The notes: generated by a model not told the origin, from the letters alone. DNA of 64,000 nucleotides from Lachnospiraceae bacterium (GCA_017503735.1 JAFVSN010000026.1:21416-85415), one strand, 5' to 3'; positions 53,439 to 63,679 are shown, counted from the stretch's first letter. Made by a program: numbers and translations.

Positions 53439-55970
53439 TTACTGTCCTCCTGCCAGACGTTTTGCCAAAGTCACAGCTCCCTGTGCATCCTTTGCGTACC
53501 CGTCCGCTCCGATTTCTTTTGCATATTCTTCTGTGGTAACCGCACCGCCGATCATAACCTTAGCGCGTACCCCTTCTTTTTTACAAAGACCGATGACATC
53601 CGCCATGGAACGCATGGTGGTGGTCATTAATGCCGAAAGAGCAATCACATCCGCATCAAGGCGTTTTGCCTCGGTTACGATTCTTTCGGCCGAAACATCC
53701 TTGCCTAAATCAACCACCGTGAATCCGTGGTTCTTTAACATCAAGGTAACCAGATTTTTCCCGATGTCGTGGATATCCCCTTCTACCGTCGCAATAATCA
53801 CCGTACCGGCGGAAGTCACATCTCCTTGCTTTTGCAATTGCGGTTCCAACACTTCCACAGCCGCCTTCATGGCCTCTGCCGCTCCGATTAATTGCGGAAG
53901 AAAATATTTCTTTTGTTCAAACCGGTTTCCCGCTTCCGTAATGGCCGGAATCAGTTCCTCTTCCAAAATAACCGACGCTTCTTTCCCTGCCTTTAACGTC
54001 TGTTCCGTCAGAGAAACGATGGCCTTTTTTTCTCCCCGTAATACTGCCTGCATCAAAGGGGTCTCCTTTTTCTGACCGGTTACCGCTTCTAACTTCTGAG
54101 AGGACTCTTGTTTTCCGTTAGACGCACTCGCTATGGATACCGTTCCTGTTGCCACTGTAACAGTCCCGGCAGCTTTCTCTACCTCTTCTTCTCTTCTTTT
54201 TCCAATCCATTCCGCACGTTCAATATACCGCTTTGCGGAATCCTCCTTTGCCCGGAGCACATCTGCCGCATACACCAGATTCATCAATAAATCCTGGTTC
54301 GGGTTCACAATAGCCATGGTCAGACCGTTTGCAATTGCCATCATTAAAAAGGCTGTATTAATATAGCCCCGCTCCGGCAAGCCATAAGAAATATTGGATA
54401 AACCACAGGTGGTGGCAACTTCCAACTCTTCTTTACAATATTTTACGGTATCTAACGCATCCAAAGCTGCCTGTGGCTCCGCTCCCACCGTCATAACAAG
54501 ACCGTCCGCTACAATGGATTCCTTCGGAATGCCGTATTCTGCCGCTTTTTGTACCAGAACACGAAGATTCTCCCTTCGCTCCGTTGCATCCTTCGGTAGA
54601 CCGTTACTACCGAGCGGCAATACAACCACCATGGCACCGTACTTCTTAACCAGCGGGAACAAACGCTCCGCTCTGCCTTCCTCTAAGGATACGGAATTCA
54701 CCAGGGCACGTCCCGGATAGAGCCGAAGTGCCGCTTCCATTACCTCCGCATCGCTGGTATCAATGGAAAGCGGAAGATTCGTAGCCTGACATACCTCTTC
54801 CACAATACGACACATCATTTCCTTCTCATCAATGCCGCCCATACCTACATTAATATCCAGAATCGCCGCGCCGTTTTCTTCCTGTTCTCTCGCAAACGCT
54901 ACCGCCATGGAAGTATCCCCGGCACGCAAAGCTTCCTGAAACTTCTTTTTCCCGGTAGGATTGATTCTTTCGCCCACTGCCAGGAAGGAACCGTTTAAAT
55001 CCACGTAGACCGCTCGACGTTCATTGGTCAGTGCCCGCACCTGTTCCTTGGAAATGTGCGGCGGATATGCCTTTCCTAACAACTCATATAAATACGCGAT
55101 GTGGTCCGGTGTCGTTCCGCAGCAACCGCCCAGAATCCCTGCACCGGCCTCCGCTAACAACTTCATTTCCTTCGCAAATTCCTCCGGGGTCCGGTCATAC
55201 ACCGTTTCTCCGTCCACAAGACTCGGCATTCCCGCATTCGGCTTTGCAATGACCGGCACGTTTGCCACAGATTTCATGCGACGTACGATATCAAGACACT
55301 TTTCCGGACCGGCACCGCAGTTTACTCCGACCGCATCCGCTCCCAGCCCCTGAAGCACAAGCACTGCCGTTTCCGGTTCCGTACCGTAAAGGGTATGTGC
55401 CGTTTCATCAAAGGTCATGGTTACCATCACCGGCAAATCGCATACTTCTCCCGCCGCAATCAATGCCGCACGGGTCTCCTGCAAACTCATCATGGTTTCT
55501 ATCACAAACAAATCCACACCGGCCTCTGCCAAAAAGCGCATCTGTTCTTTATATACGTCTACCGCTTCCTCAAAGGATAACGGTCCCAGCGGCTGTAACA
55601 GCTTTCCGGTCATGGTAACATCCCCGGCAATAAACGGAATGAACTCCGCATTCCGCTTTTCCACCATATACTCACCCACCGCACGCTTACTTAAGCCTAC
55701 CAGTTCCCGGTTTAATTCCTCAATCCGTCCTTCCAAACCGTATTCCGCAAGCTTAATCCGATTTGCGGAAAAGGTCGGTGCATAAATGATATCCGTCCCC
55801 CGATGTAAATAGCTCTTCTGTAAATTAATAAGACACTCCGGATTGTCCATAATCCACTGTTCCGGACAAACACCGGTCGGCATCCCGGCTTTCTGTAAAT
55901 TACTGCCGGTGGCACCGTCCAAAAACACCAGACGTCCCTCTGTCAGTTCTCTGAATTCCTGTTTCGTCAT
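53439..55970 (-). CDS. metH: Cobalamin-dependent methionine synthase, short form
   Basis: About 843 residues in three modules. The homocysteine methyltransferase has zinc cysteines (GVNCGAGP and GGCCGTTPDH), the pterin-binding domain has AVGERINPTGKKKFQ, and the B12-binding domain has GDIHDIGKNLV (the DxHxxG motif). The AdoMet-dependent reactivation domain of E. coli MetH (about 350 residues) is missing. An insert rich in Thr, Val and Ala near residue 605 links two modules. A GTG three codons upstream of the chosen ATG is an alternative. It is coupled to metF. Confidence 0.94.
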   Translation of the reverse strand: MTKQEFRELTEGRLVFLDGATGSNLQKAGMPTGVCPEQWIMDNPECLINLQKSYLHRGTDIIYAPTFSANRIKLAEYGLEGRIEELNRELVGLSKRAVGEYMVEKRNAEFIPFIAGDVTMTGKLLQPLGPLSFEEAVDVYKEQMRFLAEAGVDLFVIETMMSLQETRAALIAAGEVCDLPVMVTMTFDETAHTLYGTEPETAVLVLQGLGADAVGVNCGAGPEKCLDIVRRMKSVANVPVIAKPNAGMPSLVDGETVYDRTPEEFAKEMKLLAEAGAGILGGCCGTTPDHIAYLYELLGKAYPPHISKEQVRALTNERRAVYVDLNGSFLAVGERINPTGKKKFQEALRAGDTSMAVAFAREQEENGAAILDINVGMGGIDEKEMMCRIVEEVCQATNLPLSIDTSDAEVMEAALRLYPGRALVNSVSLEEGRAERLFPLVKKYGAMVVVLPLGSNGLPKDATERRENLRVLVQKAAEYGIPKESIVADGLVMTVGAEPQAALDALDTVKYCKEELEVATTCGLSNISYGLPERGYINTAFLMMAIANGLTMAIVNPNQDLLMNLVYAADVLRAKEDSAKRYIERAEWIGKRREEEVEKAAGTVTVATGTVSIASASNGKQESSQKLEAVTGQKKETPLMQAVLRGEKKAIVSLTEQTLKAGKEASVILEEELIPAITEAGNRFEQKKYFLPQLIGAAEAMKAAVEVLEPQLQKQGDVTSAGTVIIATVEGDIHDIGKNLVTLMLKNHGFTVVDLGKDVSAERIVTEAKRLDADVIALSALMTTTMRSMADVIGLCKKEGVRAKVMIGGAVTTEEYAKEIGADGYAKDAQGAVTLAKRLAGGQ

Positions 55971-55982
55971 CACACTCACCGC

Positions 55983-56846
55983 CTAAATCAAATTCTTAAT
56001 ACTGTCGCAAATACGCTTTGCCACCACCGGATTGTTCATGGTGTAGACATGAATTCCCTCTGCATCATGGGCTACCAGGTCCACAATCTGATTCACCGCA
56101 TAAATCATTCCCGCGTCAAACAAGGCATCCTTATCAAATTCGTACTTTTGCAGAATTCGCTTAAATTTCTCCGGAAGAGACGCACCGCAAAGGGTTACCA
56201 TCCGCTCAATCTGTGCCCGGTTAATCACCGGCATGATTCCCGCGGAAACCGGTGTCTTAATATCCGCAATCCGCATATTTTCTCTGAACTTATAAAACAA
56301 ATCGTTATCAAAAAACAGTTGGGAAATCAAAAATTCGGCTCCCGCTTCCGTCTTTTTCTTTAAGTTATGTAAGTCCGTCACCTTATCCGGGGCTTCCGTA
56401 TGCCCTTCCGGATAACAGGCACCCGCCACACAAAGATTGTTGCGTTTCTCCTTTAAAAAAGATACCAGTTCCGATGCATAAAAGAACTCTTCCTTCGGCG
56501 GAATATCCGGGTTTTTATCGCCCCGAAGTGCCAGAACATTCTCGATGTCCGCTTCCGCCAGTTCATCCGCAAAGGCCAGAATCTCATCCTTCGTATAATT
56601 AATGCAAGTCAAATGTACCACCGGCTCGATTCCGTATTCTTTCTTTATTTTCTTTGCCAGCCCTACCGTAAGACTGTTGGTGGCAGAGCCCCCTGCACCG
56701 AAAGTAACGCTGATATAGTCCGGCTTCAATCCGCAAAGCACCTCCAGCGTTTCATCAATACTCGTTAAGGTCGTATCTCTCTTCGGTGGAAAAATCTCAA
56801 AAGAAAGTACCGTTTTTTTCTGTTGATACACATCACTGAGTCTCAT
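55983..56846 (-). CDS. metF: Methylenetetrahydrofolate reductase
   Basis: A 287-residue MTHFR. It has FEIFPPK at residues 16-22 with the catalytic Glu, LALRGD, and SQLFFDND. It makes 5-methyl-THF, the methyl donor for the adjacent MetH (12 bp downstream). No S-box or B12 riboswitch is visible in the 31-bp gap to bioY. Confidence 0.95.
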   Translation of the reverse strand: MRLSDVYQQKKTVLSFEIFPPKRDTTLTSIDETLEVLCGLKPDYISVTFGAGGSATNSLTVGLAKKIKKEYGIEPVVHLTCINYTKDEILAFADELAEADIENVLALRGDKNPDIPPKEEFFYASELVSFLKEKRNNLCVAGACYPEGHTEAPDKVTDLHNLKKKTEAGAEFLISQLFFDNDLFYKFRENMRIADIKTPVSAGIMPVINRAQIERMVTLCGASLPEKFKRILQKYEFDKDALFDAGMIYAVNQIVDLVAHDAEGIHVYTMNNPVVAKRICDSIKNLI

Positions 56847-56877
56847 ATTATTTTCTCCGTTTCTATTGTTTATTCTT

Positions 56878-57513
56878 TTATTGGTTTGTTACTGTAGTTC
56901 TGTATTTTAAAGGCAAAAAAGGACGATATAACGCCGCTGCCAGAATAAGCTTTGCTCCGTCAAAAGGAAGAAACGGGAGCACACAAGCGGACAATGCTTC
57001 AAAAAAGGAAGCTCCCTTTGTATAAACACCCATAAACCAAACCGTTCCAAACAAATACAATACCAGCGTCCCGGCAAGCATCGCCAAAAGAAATCTTACG
57101 ATTCCTTTTTTTCCTCCCGTTGCATTTTTTATAATGAACCCGATGATTGCCACACACGGCACATATCCCAGCAAAAAACCGCCGGTCGGACCAAACAACA
57201 CCCCGGCTCCGGCCGTGTATCCGGCAAACACCGGCAAGCCGAGAAGCCCCAGACAAAGGTAAAGAAATACACTGATAATCCCAAGTCTCGGTCCTAACAA
57301 CAATCCGGTCAAATACAGAAGAAAACTTCCGAGGGTAATCCCTACCGGACCAAAGGGAAGATACAATGTATGAGGAGAAAGAACACAAAACACGGCTGCA
57401 AACAATGCTGCCTTTGTTAATTCTACAATCGTATCCCCTCGATTTTTCTTGTTTTTTGTTTTTTGGCTTTTTTCACTTTCCTTAATTTCTAATTTATCCC
57501 GTGACTTTTTCAA
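56878..57513 (-). CDS. bioY: Biotin transporter BioY
   Basis: A 211-residue membrane protein with about six helices after a 30-residue Lys-rich leader. It contains LGSFLLYLTGLLLGPRLG and GPTGGFLLGYVPCV, the BioY family markers. It takes up biotin, alone or as the substrate subunit of an ECF transporter. It starts 17 bp after birA, so uptake and use of biotin are linked. Confidence 0.93.
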   Translation of the reverse strand: MKKSRDKLEIKESEKSQKTKNKKNRGDTIVELTKAALFAAVFCVLSPHTLYLPFGPVGITLGSFLLYLTGLLLGPRLGIISVFLYLCLGLLGLPVFAGYTAGAGVLFGPTGGFLLGYVPCVAIIGFIIKNATGGKKGIVRFLLAMLAGTLVLYLFGTVWFMGVYTKGASFFEALSACVLPFLPFDGAKLILAAALYRPFLPLKYRTTVTNQ

Positions 57514-57530
57514 GCCTATTCTCCTTTTTC

Positions 57531-58325
57531 CTACAATCTCACACTGACCTCTCCGCTGGAAAGAGTAATTTCCGTTCCTTCCCGCTCCACAATCAAGTGT
57601 CCTTTTTTATCAATATCTTTTGCAACAGCCCTATAATCTCCCTCTGCTGCCAAAACCGTCACTTCCCGGTTCAGCAGAATGGAGCGCTCTTTATATTCCT
57701 CCATATAGACTGCTGTAGAAAGGGTTTCGTATAATCCCCCGAATTCTTCCCAAACCATAGAAATTAATTCTTCCTTTAATACCGGACCCGTTGTCATGTC
57801 TTCCAGACATCCTACAATGTTTTTTAACTCCTCCGGTACCGATTGCTTTTTCACGTTAATCCCGATTCCCAAAACAACATAATCCGGGTACTCCGACTCT
57901 GCCGACAAACCGGCTTCAGCCAAAATTCCGCAAACCTTCCGTCCCTTTATAAAAATGTCGTTTACCCACTTAATCCCGGCGGTACAACCGCTTACTCGTT
58001 CAATCCCACGGGCTGCCGCCACCGCTGCACACGTTGTCACTAACAATGCATTTTCAGCAGAGATCCGGGGACGCAACACCATACTCATATAAATTCCGCC
58101 CTCCGGCGAAAAAAAACTTCTTCCGAGACGTCCTTTTCCGTCACTTTGACGCTCCGCCACTACCAAAGTTCCTTCCGGTGCACCGGAACGGGCCAGTTCC
58201 TTTGCCACACGATTGGTGGAATCGGTTTCCGTAAGTTCCACCGTATTCCGGACAAAAGCGGAGTTTCGCAGGCAAAGTTGTAAACGATTTTCGCTCTCTT
58301 GCATTTTTTTCTTTTCCGTCGTCAT
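57531..58325 (-). CDS. birA: Biotin--protein ligase (no repressor domain)
   Basis: A 264-residue ligase. The biotinyl-AMP loop is SDGKGRLGRSF (about residues 62-72), and GIKWVNDIFIKGRKVCGIL is the substrate site. The N-terminal helix-turn-helix of repressor-type BirA is absent, so it cannot regulate bioY itself. Start ATG follows GGAGG. Confidence 0.93.
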   Translation of the reverse strand: MTTEKKKMQESENRLQLCLRNSAFVRNTVELTETDSTNRVAKELARSGAPEGTLVVAERQSDGKGRLGRSFFSPEGGIYMSMVLRPRISAENALLVTTCAAVAAARGIERVSGCTAGIKWVNDIFIKGRKVCGILAEAGLSAESEYPDYVVLGIGINVKKQSVPEELKNIVGCLEDMTTGPVLKEELISMVWEEFGGLYETLSTAVYMEEYKERSILLNREVTVLAAEGDYRAVAKDIDKKGHLIVEREGTEITLSSGEVSVRL

Positions 58326-58501
58326 CCTCCTGCCTCCTTTTCGTTCTTCCGGAACTTATGTTATCTACCATCGTACCATGTAAACACCCGGATTGTCAAT
58401 CAAACACGTCATCAGAATTTCCTTGCCTTTCTCATAAAAAAAAGCTATACTTAAAACAAATACCGGATAACTTATCTATGACGGGAAAGGAGGCTTCTGC
58501 C

Positions 58502-60262
58502 ATGGGATTGTTTCATTCTATCTTCGGATTACCGCAAAATACCGGGATACAAAAAAAACCGGTCGACAAACGAATTTCCGGTTTTGCCGGGAAGGACGGA
58601 GTTGTGCTGACCAAAGGACAAGTAATCAAGGGAGAAGTCACCGATTTACGCAGCAATGAAGTTACCATCCGCTTGGACGACGGAAAAACCTTGCACGCAA
58701 AACTCAGTACCGCCATGGAATTATCCATCGGTCAGCAAGCAGAATTTTTCGTGCAGGAAACCGGCGATACTCTGATTATGTTAAAACTTCTTTCCGACGG
58801 CGATTCTTCCTTTACGGAATCTGCCATTGATAAGGCATTGGAAGCATCCGGGTTTCCGAAATCTCCTCACGGTGCCGAAATTGTCCGTTCCCTTTTAACC
58901 GCGGGTCTTCCCGCAAACAAGGAAACGATTCAGAAAATGATGCAGTACTCTGCTTCTAATAAAGACGTGGAGCTTTCTACGTTAACAGCTCTTATGAAAC
59001 ACAATCTGCCGGTGACAAAAGAAAACGCTACCGGACTTCAAGCTTACCGTAACTTTGAGCATCGCCTGTTAGGTCAGGCAACCACTTTAACTTCCGCACT
59101 GACGGAGGCTTTTTCCTATGGGGAAATCCCTGCTTCTTTCACAGAACGCCTGCTGACGCAACTTTTTAGGGAAGACGCAACCGCTTCTGTATCCGGTAAT
59201 GCTACGGCTGACATACAGACAAACGGTACTACGGAATTCGTAACTTCGTCAAACGTACCGGAGACTCTGCTCTCAAAAACCTCCGAAACTTCTTTGAATA
59301 CCGCACCGGTTCCGGAACATGCACCGTTTATAAACACCGGCTCCACGATACAAACCGAAGCCCTTGCTTCCCCGGAAAGCCTCACAAACACAACCGGACC
59401 GGACGCTACTCTTCCCTCCCGTTCCGATGAAGCCGTTCCGTTAAAACAATTGCTTCCGGAATCACAGTATCAGGCTGTAGAGAAAGCACTTTCCACCCTG
59501 TCCGACCAATTGCCGGAGTATTCTGCAATAAAGACCGGACTGACCGACGGTTCCCTTACGACGAACCAATTGTTTTCCGCGCTTTCTTCCGCATCAACGG
59601 AAGGACACGCCGAGAGAATCACCTCATTATTTAAGGAAGAACCGGCTCTTTCGGAATTGTTCGGAAAAACCGTGCTGAACCGTTTTGTCATGACTCCGGA
59701 GGACTTAACAAAGGAAAAGGCGGTAGAGGAGTTCTATGCCCGCCTTCAAAAGGACCTGTCCGCATTCTCCGATACAATATCCGGTGATACGGCTTCTTCT
59801 GCCTTAAAAACCGTAGCGGACACCGCGTCCCATATGCAGGAAAACCTTCAGTTTATGAACACGCTAAATCAGATTTTTCCGTACGTACAGCTCCCGTTAA
59901 AATTGACGGAGCAGCTTACCCACGGAGAGCTTTATGTCTATACAAAGAAAAAAGACCTCTCTGCAAAAAACAAAGAAGTCAGTATCCTGCTTCATTTAGA
60001 CATGGTTTCCCTCGGTCCCACCGACATCCATCTATCTCTTTTACAACAAAACGTTACCGCAAAATTTTATTTAAACGAAACCGATGCGGAAACCTTAGTA
60101 TCGGAACAGCTTCCTTTCCTTACGGAAGCGTTACAGAAGAAAGGCTATTCCTTAAATGCCTCTGTGATGCACCGGGAAAAGGAACCGGACATTGTTACGG
60201 ATTTCATGGCAGACGGTGACGCGGTTCCCATGAAACGGTTCCGCTTCGACATTCGTGCCTAA
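58502..60262 (+). CDS. FliK-like flagellar hook-length control protein (tentative)
   Basis: A 586-residue protein. Residues 25-85 are a beta-rich segment (VIKGEVTDLRSNEVTIRLDDGKTL). Residues about 220-330 are Thr/Ser/Glu-rich low complexity. The C-terminal 130 residues (QLPLKLTEQLTHGELYVYTKKK...) resemble the FliK hook-control domain. Start ATG 58502 has AAGGAGG upstream; extensions to 58358 lack one. It is isolated from other flagellar genes here, so the assignment rests on domain layout alone. Confidence 0.55.
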   Translation: MGLFHSIFGLPQNTGIQKKPVDKRISGFAGKDGVVLTKGQVIKGEVTDLRSNEVTIRLDDGKTLHAKLSTAMELSIGQQAEFFVQETGDTLIMLKLLSDGDSSFTESAIDKALEASGFPKSPHGAEIVRSLLTAGLPANKETIQKMMQYSASNKDVELSTLTALMKHNLPVTKENATGLQAYRNFEHRLLGQATTLTSALTEAFSYGEIPASFTERLLTQLFREDATASVSGNATADIQTNGTTEFVTSSNVPETLLSKTSETSLNTAPVPEHAPFINTGSTIQTEALASPESLTNTTGPDATLPSRSDEAVPLKQLLPESQYQAVEKALSTLSDQLPEYSAIKTGLTDGSLTTNQLFSALSSASTEGHAERITSLFKEEPALSELFGKTVLNRFVMTPEDLTKEKAVEEFYARLQKDLSAFSDTISGDTASSALKTVADTASHMQENLQFMNTLNQIFPYVQLPLKLTEQLTHGELYVYTKKKDLSAKNKEVSILLHLDMVSLGPTDIHLSLLQQNVTAKFYLNETDAETLVSEQLPFLTEALQKKGYSLNASVMHREKEPDIVTDFMADGDAVPMKRFRFDIRA

Positions 60263-60279
60263 TCCATCCGATGACATTT

Positions 60280-60312
60280 GAAAGGCAGCTGAGCTTCCTC
60301 AACTGCCTTTTC
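60280..60312. terminator. Bidirectional terminator after the FliK-like gene
   Basis: AAAGGCAG and TGAG pair with CTCA and CTGCCTTT around CTTC with one C-A mismatch; AAA and TTTT flank the stem. Confidence 0.85.
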
Positions 60313-60317
60313 CTGTT

Positions 60318-61478
60318 CTACTTTTCACATAGCTCTTTCGCTAATTTTTGAATCGTCTCCACTGTTTCTTTTTTTATACCGGACTTTATGGTCACAACGG
60401 TTTCCGCAAAGGAAATTTCTTTGCTGTTTGCAAACTTTTCCTTCATTTGTCTTGCCGCTGTCGGAGCCCAGGTACCGTTTTCAATAAAAGCCACGGTACG
60501 TTTACAAAAACCCCGTTCGGTAAGCTTATCGATAAACTCCCGCATGACCGGATAAATACCACCGTTATAGGTAGGCGCCGCCAAAACAAGCTTCCCGTAA
60601 CGGAACGCATCTTCCACGTTTTCCGCCCAGTCGGACCGGGCCAAATCCGTCAGTACCACCCTCGGGCAATCATTCTGTTTCAGTTCCTCCGCCAGAAGCT
60701 CTGCAGCCCTTTTTGTATTTCCATAAATGGACGCATAGGCAATCACAACGCCTTCCGACTCTACACCGTAAGAGGACCAGGTATCGTAAAGCCCAAGATA
60801 ATATCCCAGGTTTTCCGTAAGCACCGGACCGTGAAGAGGCAAAATCTTCTCAATTTCCAATCCTTTGGCTTTCTTTAACAACGTCTGCACCTGTGCACCG
60901 TACTTTCCTACAATGCCGAAATAATAACGGCGAGCTTCGCAGGCCCAATCCTCTTCCACATCCAATGCGCCGAATTTGCCGAATCCGTCTGCGGAAAACA
61001 ACAGCTTGTCCTTACTGTCATAGGTCACCATAACCTCCGGCCAGTGTACCATCGGAGCAAAAAGAAAGGTAAAGGTATGCTCTCCGGTACAAAGGGTATC
61101 CATATCCGCAACTACGACCTGATTTTTCGTAAAATCCGTATCAAAAAACTGGTGTAGCATCACAAAGGTTTTGGCATTCCCCACCACTTTTACCTCCGGG
61201 TACTTCTGCACAAACTTTTCAATGCTTGCGGAATGGTCCGGTTCCATGTGCTGTACAATCAAATAGTCCGGCTGTCTGTCCCCCAGTACTTCAGACACCT
61301 TCCCAAGCCATTCCTCCGTATAAGCGGCATCCACCGTATCAAATACCGAAACTTCCCTATCCGATACCACATAAGAATTATACGCTACCCCATTCGGCAC
61401 CACATACATGCCTTCAAACATATCTATGGTATGATCATTTACCCCGACATAATATACACTTTCCGTGATCTGCTTCAT
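60318..61478 (-). CDS. A-type flavoprotein (flavodiiron family, FprA-like)
   Basis: A 386-residue protein. The beta-lactamase-like diiron domain has HMEPDH (HxExDH, about residues 78-83). The C-terminal flavodoxin domain starts VVIAYASIYGNTKRAA (about residue 245). Flavodiiron proteins reduce O2 or NO to protect anaerobes. It is monocistronic with a good promoter. Whether O2 or NO is preferred cannot be read. Confidence 0.93.
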   Translation of the reverse strand: MKQITESVYYVGVNDHTIDMFEGMYVVPNGVAYNSYVVSDREVSVFDTVDAAYTEEWLGKVSEVLGDRQPDYLIVQHMEPDHSASIEKFVQKYPEVKVVGNAKTFVMLHQFFDTDFTKNQVVVADMDTLCTGEHTFTFLFAPMVHWPEVMVTYDSKDKLLFSADGFGKFGALDVEEDWACEARRYYFGIVGKYGAQVQTLLKKAKGLEIEKILPLHGPVLTENLGYYLGLYDTWSSYGVESEGVVIAYASIYGNTKRAAELLAEELKQNDCPRVVLTDLARSDWAENVEDAFRYGKLVLAAPTYNGGIYPVMREFIDKLTERGFCKRTVAFIENGTWAPTAARQMKEKFANSKEISFAETVVTIKSGIKKETVETIQKLAKELCEK

Positions 61479-61516
61479 CTCATGTCCTCCTTACTCTGTC
61501 TGCATTTTTCTGTACT

Positions 61517-61545
61517 ATTTTACCACAAGACCACACGAGACACAA
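61517..61545 (-). promoter_or_regulatory. Promoter of the flavodiiron gene
   Basis: Minus strand TTGTGT (61545-61540), 17 bp ending TGG, TAAAAT (61522-61517). Confidence 0.6.
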
Positions 61546-61584
61546 GCATTTCTCTTACATCCTGCCTTCCAATTTCGGGAAGTC

Positions 61585-62727
61585 CTATGATTCTCCGGAA
61601 AGCACTGTTGCGACGGTTTCCGCAAAAGGAATCATAGCTGCCTTTGCTTCCGCCACCGTATTTTTATGGGTTCCCAACTCCACCAAAATATATTTTTCTT
61701 TTAAATGCATGTTATAGCGATAGCTTTTCAAATAAATCCGGTGCATCAAGCCCGGATATAATTCATTCCCGGTAACCTGCAGATGCAGGCTAAATGCCAG
61801 ATTCCCCTGTAGATTCGGATTATTATAATAGGAAATCGGACCGTCCTTTGTCCTGCAAAGTCCGTTAAACAACATCACCTTTGCCGTGCTCACCCCGTCA
61901 ATCACCGAGGTCCTGGCTTCCCCGCTATCCCTATGTAAATCAATCACAACTTCAATGGACGGATACTGTTCCAAAATCCCTTCCACCACCGGAAGTGCAT
62001 TGTTATACGCATTGTTTCTGTCATCGGTACCGTCTGCTTTCCTGTCAAACACCGTTTTTTCGTGTATCACTTGATATCCGTAGGTGTCCTGCAATTCCCT
62101 CGCCAGTATTTCCCCCGCTCCGATGACCGTATCCTCCGTCACTCCCTCTCTGCTGTCTAAATATCCTTCCGAACCGTGGGTATGAAAAATCAGAATCTGA
62201 GGCTCTGCTTTCTTTTCCACTGTCAGATCATACTCTGCCAATACACACGGATCAAATAAATCTTCCGTTGCCTTCGTGGACGGATCTTCAATATAATAAT
62301 TGGAAAAGAAACTTCGAAATGTTACCTCTTCCAGTAACCCAAACCGCTCCTCCAATATGGTCTTTACCGAGACCGGAATCGTTTCCGCTTCTTTTTCCGG
62401 CGGAATATACATCGGAATTTCTCCCTCGGTATGACTGACCGGAAGAAACCGGCCCGGCGCGTTTACATACTGCACCGGCAAAACAGTTTCTTCTCTCACA
62501 GTCCGGTTCTCTGCTTCAACCAAGTTTACGATTGTTTCCACACTGCTTTTCGGAAAGCGTAATAACGGAAGGTTTCCTCCGTATAGAACTCCCAACCCCA
62601 TCACAAGAAAAAGGAAACCATACATTTGCTTCTTTTTCCCGGTTCCGCTTCCATACTTGGTTTTTCCCGCATACTTTGCCGCCCGGTGTTTTGCATACAT
62701 CCGACCCAATAAGCGTCTTCCCCGCAC
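61585..62727 (-). CDS. spoIIP: Stage II sporulation protein P
   Basis: A 380-residue protein if started at GTG 62727, which has GGGAGA 7 nt upstream; a further upstream ATG-type extension would overlap gpr. A single membrane helix (YGFLFLVMGLGVLYGG) lies near residue 35. The amidase domain has ILIFHTHGSEGYLD and VVIDLHRDS as zinc ligands. SpoIIP works with SpoIID to dissolve septal peptidoglycan during engulfment. The gpr gene lies 31 bp upstream. Confidence 0.93.
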   Translation of the reverse strand: MRGRRLLGRMYAKHRAAKYAGKTKYGSGTGKKKQMYGFLFLVMGLGVLYGGNLPLLRFPKSSVETIVNLVEAENRTVREETVLPVQYVNAPGRFLPVSHTEGEIPMYIPPEKEAETIPVSVKTILEERFGLLEEVTFRSFFSNYYIEDPSTKATEDLFDPCVLAEYDLTVEKKAEPQILIFHTHGSEGYLDSREGVTEDTVIGAGEILARELQDTYGYQVIHEKTVFDRKADGTDDRNNAYNNALPVVEGILEQYPSIEVVIDLHRDSGEARTSVIDGVSTAKVMLFNGLCRTKDGPISYYNNPNLQGNLAFSLHLQVTGNELYPGLMHRIYLKSYRYNMHLKEKYILVELGTHKNTVAEAKAAMIPFAETVATVLSGES

Positions 62728-62758
62728 ATTCGTCTCTCCCTTCTCTATCCATTTCCCT

Positions 62759-63679
62759 CTATAATAATTCCTTGCAAAAGCACAAATTAATCGCTTCCGC
62801 CACAGTTTCCCCCGCCCGACGCACCAGCTCATCGATTCCCTTTGGGGTTACAAACAGAACCTGTCCCTCTTCTTCTCCCGCTTCCCGTAACATTTCTTCG
62901 CATTCCGGCCCGGATACTCCTTTTTTTCTGAGATACTTCCCCATACGTTCCCGCAAAATAGTAGCGGCATCCACCACGGTAGGTACGCCCACCGCAATGA
63001 CGGGAACACCCAAGGTTTCTTTATTTAATGCCTGCCTGTTGTTTCCGATTCCGGCTCCCGGATAAATCCCGGTGTCCGTAATTTGTACGGTAGTCCCCAA
63101 ACGTTCCGTACTTCTTGCCGCAAGGGCATCAATGGCAATTACAATATCCGGATGCATTTCCCTCACAACACTTTTAATCACTTCGCCGCTTTCCATTCCG
63201 GTCTGGGCAAGCACTCCCGCCGCCAATGCACAAAAAGAGGTCAGATGATATTTTTTCCGAAACTCCTCCCCCAATTGTAAAATCAGATGCCTTGTCACTA
63301 CCAATTCATCGATAGCCACCGGTCCCAAGGCATCCGGTGTTGCTTCTCTGTTCCCAAGCCCCACCACCAGCACTTCTTTCGCATCTTTTTTTACAGAGTC
63401 CATCAGCTGTAACAACAATTCCGACAAGGTCTCCGCTACAAACTGCCGAAGCCTCTCTTCTCCTTCCGACAGGCCTTTTGCTTCTATTGTAATGTAAGTT
63501 CCCATGGAACGGCCCATGGCCGCAGCACCGGATGCATCTGTAATCTGTACGGTGGAAACGTGTACTTTACGATGTCTGTAATACGCTTCCTTTACGGTTA
63601 CCCCTTTGATCCGGTCATCATCTTCCGAAAAGTCCTCCCGCAATTCCACTGCCAAGTCCGTTCGTCCGCCTGTCTGCAT
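62759..63679 (-). CDS. gpr: Germination protease GPR
   Basis: A 306-residue A25 peptidase. TDLAVELRE is near the processing site at the N-terminus, and the core has VGLGNREATPDALGP and ITDTGIYPGAGIGNNR. It degrades small acid-soluble proteins at spore germination. It is divergent from rpsT, as in many Firmicutes, and followed by spoIIP. Confidence 0.95.
   Translation of the reverse strand: MQTGGRTDLAVELREDFSEDDDRIKGVTVKEAYYRHRKVHVSTVQITDASGAAAMGRSMGTYITIEAKGLSEGEERLRQFVAETLSELLLQLMDSVKKDAKEVLVVGLGNREATPDALGPVAIDELVVTRHLILQLGEEFRKKYHLTSFCALAAGVLAQTGMESGEVIKSVVREMHPDIVIAIDALAARSTERLGTTVQITDTGIYPGAGIGNNRQALNKETLGVPVIAVGVPTVVDAATILRERMGKYLRKKGVSGPECEEMLREAGEEEGQVLFVTPKGIDELVRRAGETVAEAINLCFCKELL

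Noticed and set aside
56847-56877. SAM or cobalamin riboswitch before metF/metH
   Set aside because: The gap is only 31 bp and contains just the ribosome-site region.
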